From contig NZ_CP047198.1 in the NCBI RefSeq assembly GCF_030408635.1, forward strand, positions 310,001-374,000: a stretch of 64,000 nt of DNA, written 5' to 3'. The notes under the pieces are model-generated. The model did not search any database and had not been told where the DNA came from. It was given only the letters and a program-made list of their open reading frames with translations. The DNA is from Corynebacterium coyleae (lineage in GTDB: Bacteria > Actinomycetota > Actinomycetes > Mycobacteriales > Mycobacteriaceae). The position numbers and the translations under genes were made by a program. Below, in pieces: positions 60,510 through 64,000 of this stretch. How positions within the stretch are numbered: position 1 is the first letter of the stretch; each line of letters opens with the position of its first letter.

Positions 60510-61187
60510 ATGTCTGTCGGCGACCTGTCTACCAGCACTCAGAACTACCTCAAAGGCATTTGGGCCCTTTCGGAGTGGTCGGATGCGCCGGTGACGTCGT
60601 CGTCAGTGGCAAAGCACCTTGGGCTGCGGAAATCCACGGTGTCGGATGGGGTGCGCAAACTTGGCGAGCAGGGGCTCGTCGCACACAAGCCATACGGCAC
60701 GATCGAACTGACCGAACTCGGCCACACGTATGCGGTGGCGATGATCCGCCGCCACCGCCTCATTGAAACGTTTTTGGTGGAAGCCCTCGGCTACACCTGG
60801 GACCAAGTGCACGACGAGGCTGAGAACCTCGAGCACTCTGTAAGTGACTTCATGGTGGAGCGCATCGACGCGTTTCTTGACCATCCCACCCGCGACCCCC
60901 ACGGTGACCCCATCCCCTCAGCCAGCGGGCGTGTTCATGCCCCCGAGGCCGTCCCACTGACCGGCGTGCAGCCGGGCCAGAAAGCCACGATTGAACGCAT
61001 TGCCGACGACGACCCGAAACTGCTGCAATTCTTCGACAGTCACGGGCTCGTCGTCGGCGCAACCCTCGAGGTGGGAGAGGGTGCCCCTTACTCCGGCGCG
61101 GTCGCGGTCCGGCTTGCCGGCGCGGCGGAGGCGGTGCCGCTCGGCGAGGAAGCCACGGATTCCGTCTTCGTGCGCGTAGATGCGTAA
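60510..61187 (+). CDS. mntR: DtxR-family metalloregulator (MntR-like)
   Basis: 225 residues. Winged helix 1-60 (SVAKHLGLRKSTVSDGVRKL), dimerisation and metal-binding domain to about 140 (MIRRHRLIETFLVEALGYTW, HDEAENLEHSVSDFM), and a C-terminal FeoA/SH3 domain (LTGVQPGQKATIERIADDDP). The metal ligands H-R-R-H-R and E-x-x-E-H are in their usual places. Convergent with a manganese-type ABC operon and probably its repressor via the palindrome at 63723-63742; a DtxR-like iron role is the alternative. Its last 100 bases overlap the permease gene on the other strand. Confidence 0.87.
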   Translation: MSVGDLSTSTQNYLKGIWALSEWSDAPVTSSSVAKHLGLRKSTVSDGVRKLGEQGLVAHKPYGTIELTELGHTYAVAMIRRHRLIETFLVEALGYTWDQVHDEAENLEHSVSDFMVERIDAFLDHPTRDPHGDPIPSASGRVHAPEAVPLTGVQPGQKATIERIADDDPKLLQFFDSHGLVVGATLEVGEGAPYSGAVAVRLAGAAEAVPLGEEATDSVFVRVDA

Positions 61188-62011
61188 CGACGACCGCGCA
61201 GCACCCCGTGCGGGCCGAACAGGTACACCACACCAAACACCACACCCTGTGCGAGCACGATCATGCCGCCGGAGGCCGTGTCGAGGTAGTAGGAGCAGTA
61301 CAGGCCCACAATCGCACATGCCGCCGACATGGTCGGGGCGATGATCAGCATCGTGCCGAACTTGTTGGTGAGCAGGTAGGCGGTCGCCCCCGGGATGATC
61401 AGCATCGCCACCACCAGGATCACGCCAACAGCCTGCAGTGCCACCACTGACGTCAACGCCAACAGCGCGAGCAGTGCCGCACCGAGCAGGCGCGGATTCA
61501 ACCCGATCGCGTGAGCGTGGGTGGGGTCGAACGCGTAGAGGGTGAAGTCGCGCCGCTTGAGCACCAGCACGGTAAACACGATCGCACCCAGGATGGCCAC
61601 CTGCACCAGGTCCCCACGAGACACACCAAGCAGATTGCCGAAGATGATGTGGTTCAGATCCGTGTGTGAGGGGGTTACCGAAATGAGCACGAGCCCCAAT
61701 GCAAACATGGTGGTGAACACGATGCCAATGGCCGCATCCTCCTTCACCCGGGACGTATCGCGCACCAGCCCGATCAGCGCCACCGCAAGGAACCCAAACA
61801 CCACCGCGCCGACGGCGAACGGCACGCCCAGAATGTAGGCCAGCACCACGCCCGGCAGGACAGCGTGGCTTACCGCATCGCCCATCAGCGACCAGCCAAC
61901 CAGCACCAGCCAGCACGACAACAGCGCGCACACAACCGACGCCACTAGCGACGTTGCAAGCGCACGCATCATGAACTCGTAACCAAACGGCTCCGTAAGC
62001 AGCGCAATCAT
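61088..62011 (-). CDS. Manganese/zinc ABC transporter permease
   Basis: 307 residues, eight or nine membrane spans, ABC-3 family (VLVGWSLMGDAVSHAVLPGV is its signature, then DLNHIIFGNLLGVSRGDLVQ, VILVVAMLIIPGATAYLLTN). The C-terminal tail (TRTKTESVASSPSGTASAAP) is hydrophilic and encoded antisense to the end of mntR, a 100-base convergent overlap. It overlaps the ATPase gene by 4 bases. Confidence 0.9.
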   Translation of the reverse strand: MIALLTEPFGYEFMMRALATSLVASVVCALLSCWLVLVGWSLMGDAVSHAVLPGVVLAYILGVPFAVGAVVFGFLAVALIGLVRDTSRVKEDAAIGIVFTTMFALGLVLISVTPSHTDLNHIIFGNLLGVSRGDLVQVAILGAIVFTVLVLKRRDFTLYAFDPTHAHAIGLNPRLLGAALLALLALTSVVALQAVGVILVVAMLIIPGATAYLLTNKFGTMLIIAPTMSAACAIVGLYCSYYLDTASGGMIVLAQGVVFGVVYLFGPHGVLRGRRYASTRTKTESVASSPSGTASAAPASRTATAPE

Positions 62012-62733
62012 GCCGACACCCCCATTCCGAAGCCCTGCACCAAATTGTCCGGCTCTAACACCACTTCGGTCGGGGCGTGCATTAACACCCGACGGTTCAA
62101 CAGCACCGTCTCCGGCGCGAGCTGGGGCAAGGCAACCAGGTCGTGCGTCACCACAAAAATAGTGGTGCCTTCTGCCGCGAGGTCACGCAACAGCTCAGTG
62201 ATGGTGGCCTCGGAATGTTTGTCCACGCCGGCGAAGGGTTCGTCGAGAAGCATGATGCTCGCACCCTGAGCGATACCGCGGGCGATGAAGGCACGCTTCT
62301 TCTGGCCACCCGAAAGTTGGCCGATCTGGCGGTCTGCGAACGACTCAAGGTGGGTGCGCTCAAGCGCGCGATCCACAGCCGCAATGTCCTCCGCACGCGC
62401 GTGGCGGGTAAAGCCCATGTGGCCGTAGCGGCCCATCATGACCACATCACGCACTGTGACCGGGAACTGCCAGTCCACGTCCTCGCTCTGCGGGACGTAG
62501 CCCAGCACCTGCGTCTTGCGGGCGCGCATGGGGTCGATGCCGTTGATACGAACCGTGCCGCGATCCGGCTTGACCAACCCCATGATCGCCTTGAGTAGCG
62601 TGGATTTGCCCGCGCCGTTCATCCCGATCAGCCCACAGATACGGCCTGGTTGGACGCTCAAAGTTGCGCCGTCGAGCGCGACGACGTCGCCGTAGCGCAC
62701 CGCAACATCCTCAACTGCGATTGCGGGGATCAC
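62008..62733 (-). CDS. Manganese/zinc ABC transporter ATP-binding protein
   Basis: 241 residues: Walker A LIGMNGAGKSTLLKA, Q-loop YVPQSEDVDWQFPV (the DW typical of Mn/Zn importers), signature LSGGQKKRAFIARG, Walker B IMLLDEPFAGVDKHSE and the switch histidine in FVVTHDL. Overlaps both neighbours by 4 bases, forming a tight three-gene operon with the binding protein and permease. Confidence 0.93.
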   Translation of the reverse strand: MIPAIAVEDVAVRYGDVVALDGATLSVQPGRICGLIGMNGAGKSTLLKAIMGLVKPDRGTVRINGIDPMRARKTQVLGYVPQSEDVDWQFPVTVRDVVMMGRYGHMGFTRHARAEDIAAVDRALERTHLESFADRQIGQLSGGQKKRAFIARGIAQGASIMLLDEPFAGVDKHSEATITELLRDLAAEGTTIFVVTHDLVALPQLAPETVLLNRRVLMHAPTEVVLEPDNLVQGFGMGVSA

Positions 62734-63653
62734 TGCTTGCCCCCGTTCAAACCGTCGATGATCACCTTCGTGTCGTGGCGAATCAGATCCAGGTAGGTCG
62801 GCACCGGGCCGTTTTCCTCAGAAAGCGAATCGACGTAGAGGGTGCCGCCGTACTCCGCGCCGGTGGCCTTCACGACCTGCATCATCGGCGCGTTAGAGAC
62901 CGTGGATTCACAGAACACAGACGGGACGTTGTTTTCCTTCACAAACTCGATCGCGCCGGCGATCTGCTGCGGGGTGGCTTCCTGCTCAGCGTTGACCGGC
63001 CAGATGTAGCGCTCGGTCAACTTCGCGTCGCGAGCCAGATAGGAGAACGCACCTTCGCAGGTGACCAAGGCGCGCTGCTTGTCGGGGACAGCGGCGAGCT
63101 TGGTTTCCAGCTCGTCTTGCACAGCCTGCAGTTCCTGCTTGTATGTTTCGCCGTTGGCCTTGAAATCATCGGCGTGCTCCGGGTCGAGTTCGCTGAACGC
63201 GTCGACGATGTTGTCCACGTACTTCTGCACGTTCACCGGACTCATCCAGGCGTGCGGGTTGGGCTTGCCGGCGTAGGCGTCCTCGGCGATGTCGATCGGG
63301 TCGACACCTTCGCTGACCACGGCGTGGGGCACGTCCAGGTCGGCGACGAACTGGGCGAACCAGTTCTCCAGGTTCATGCCGTTATCCAAAATCAGGTCCG
63401 CATCGGCGGCGCGGGAAATGTCGCCGGGGGTGGGCTCGTAGCCGTGGATTTCCGCGCCGGGTTTGGTGATGGACTCCACCCGCAGGTGGTCGCCGGCGAC
63501 GTTCGAGGCGATGTCCTGGATCACCGTGAACGTGGTGAGTACCACGGGGGTGTCTTTGCCGCCTGCGGCGTCGGCGCTGTCCTGCGAACAGCCTGCCAGG
63601 CCGGCAGTTAGCGCAGCCGTAGCGACGAGCGCAAGCACCTTAGTTTTCATCAT
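62730..63653 (-). CDS. Manganese-binding lipoprotein of ABC transporter (ZnuA/TroA family)
   Basis: 307 residues; lipoprotein signal LVATAALTAGLAGCSQDS (lipobox LAGC). Cluster A-I fold with likely metal ligands His in EIHGYEPTPGDI, His in PNPHAWMSPVNV, Glu in ALVTCEGAFSYLA and Asp in TLYVDSLSEENGP. The His-His-Glu-Asp set is that of manganese-type proteins (PsaA, MntC) rather than the three-His zinc type, and there is no His-rich zinc loop. First gene of the operon; preceded by a palindromic operator. Confidence 0.92.
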   Translation of the reverse strand: MMKTKVLALVATAALTAGLAGCSQDSADAAGGKDTPVVLTTFTVIQDIASNVAGDHLRVESITKPGAEIHGYEPTPGDISRAADADLILDNGMNLENWFAQFVADLDVPHAVVSEGVDPIDIAEDAYAGKPNPHAWMSPVNVQKYVDNIVDAFSELDPEHADDFKANGETYKQELQAVQDELETKLAAVPDKQRALVTCEGAFSYLARDAKLTERYIWPVNAEQEATPQQIAGAIEFVKENNVPSVFCESTVSNAPMMQVVKATGAEYGGTLYVDSLSEENGPVPTYLDLIRHDTKVIIDGLNGGKQ

Positions 63654-63722
63654 GTGGTTCCTTTGCGTTGGGGAATCGGAAAAAGGAGCACACTACCCGC
63701 GTGTCCATGTTGGCGAATAATA

Positions 63723-63742
63723 AAGTTCGGTCTACCGAACTT
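63723..63742. promoter_or_regulatory. Palindromic operator between Mn ABC operon and menG
   Basis: AAGTTCGG-TCTA-CCGAACTT, perfect 8-base arms, 70 bases upstream of the binding-protein start and 60 before menG. A likely site for the MntR-like regulator; it could also touch menG expression. Confidence 0.65.
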
Positions 63743-63801
63743 GCAACTGGGGCATGGCCGCACAGCCTACTTTTGTGGGTGGCGAAGTAGACTTGCCCAC
63801 C

Positions 63802-64000
63802 ATGGCCAAGGCGGATCTGGAGAAAAAGCCCTTCGACGTTGCTGGAATGTTCGACGACGTGGGCAAGAACTACGACAAGACCAACACCGTGTTGTCGTTC
63901 GGGCTGGACAAATACTGGCGACGACGCACCCGCGAACGCCTCGAACTCAAACCGGGGGAGAAGGTGCTCGACCTCGCCGCCGGCACCGCCGTATCCACCG
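63802..64000 (+). CDS. menG: Demethylmenaquinone methyltransferase (3' end outside window)
   Basis: The 66 residues seen ([20 protein letters not shown], then [20 protein letters not shown] and LAAGTAVST) are the start of UbiE/MenG: the 'FD.va..YD..N...S.G.d..WR' signature followed by SAM motif I. It adds the last methyl group to make menaquinone. It completes the men set of this region. Starts at ATG 63802. Confidence 0.93.
   Translation, partial: MAKADLEKKPFDVAGMFDDVGKNYDKTNTVLSFGLDKYWRRRTRERLELKPGEKVLDLAAGTAVST

Overview
The window is from a high-GC actinobacterium and fits a Corynebacterium. It carries menE, menB, menC, menD and menG with an mgtA-like glycosyltransferase and a DtxR-family regulator beside a manganese ABC transporter, and it has DtxR/IdeR-type iron boxes of the TTAGGTTAGCCTAACCTAA form. 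There is an ordinary chromosomal part (about 39-64 kb) and a heavily invaded part (about 1.7-39 kb). No tRNA, rRNA or CRISPR array was seen.

Layout, left part. 0-1.7 kb: a TetR-type repressor (cut by the window edge) diverging from an MFS exporter, with a palindromic operator between them. 1.7-5.5 kb: nested insertion-sequence debris (an IS21-like element broken by an IS256-like element, then an IS3 fragment). 5.5-8.65 and 35.46-39.1 kb: a small defence island, with a RelE/HigA-type toxin-antitoxin pair, a single-chain type ISP restriction-modification gene and VapBC.

The restriction-modification gene is split. Its nuclease-helicase half lies at 35463-38203 and its methyltransferase/specificity half at 6442-8649, both on the minus strand and in the right order. 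The break falls inside methyltransferase motif I. The 26.8 kb between the halves (8650-35462) has matching inverted ends (14 of 16 bases at the same offset) and shares a 2-base GA at the junction, as expected of an element inserted by a large serine recombinase. Two adjacent large serine recombinase genes lie inside it (24.2-27.3 kb).

Contents of the inserted block: IS256- and IS3-type elements; a methyltransferase-cupin operon; a decayed siphovirus tail/lysis module (tape-measure end, Dit, Tal, holin, amidase); a second amidase/zinc-finger remnant feeding into the recombinase pair; an alpha/beta hydrolase; a fused siderophore-interacting/ABC importer pair (IrtAB-like); and broken genes for a lipoprotein, arsenate reductase, an EamA exporter, topoisomerase IB and a DUF4062-like protein. 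Three iron boxes precede the methyltransferase, the hydrolase and IrtA, so the cargo looks like an iron-acquisition island since riddled by phage and IS elements.

Layout, right part. 39.1-41.2 kb: an exonuclease with a chimeric 3' end and three small genes, bounded by a direct repeat of the menE 3' end. 41.2-64 kb: menE, a secreted protein, a two-component system with an ABC exporter, a lipoprotein, a PepSY protein, menB, a self-contained AAA ATPase cassette bracketed by palindromic 46-base repeats (itself split by a second IS3 copy), menC, a DASS anion symporter, menD, mgtA, mntR, the Mn ABC transporter and the start of menG. The men genes together make menaquinone from isochorismate (MenD, MenC, MenE, MenB, then methylation by MenG).
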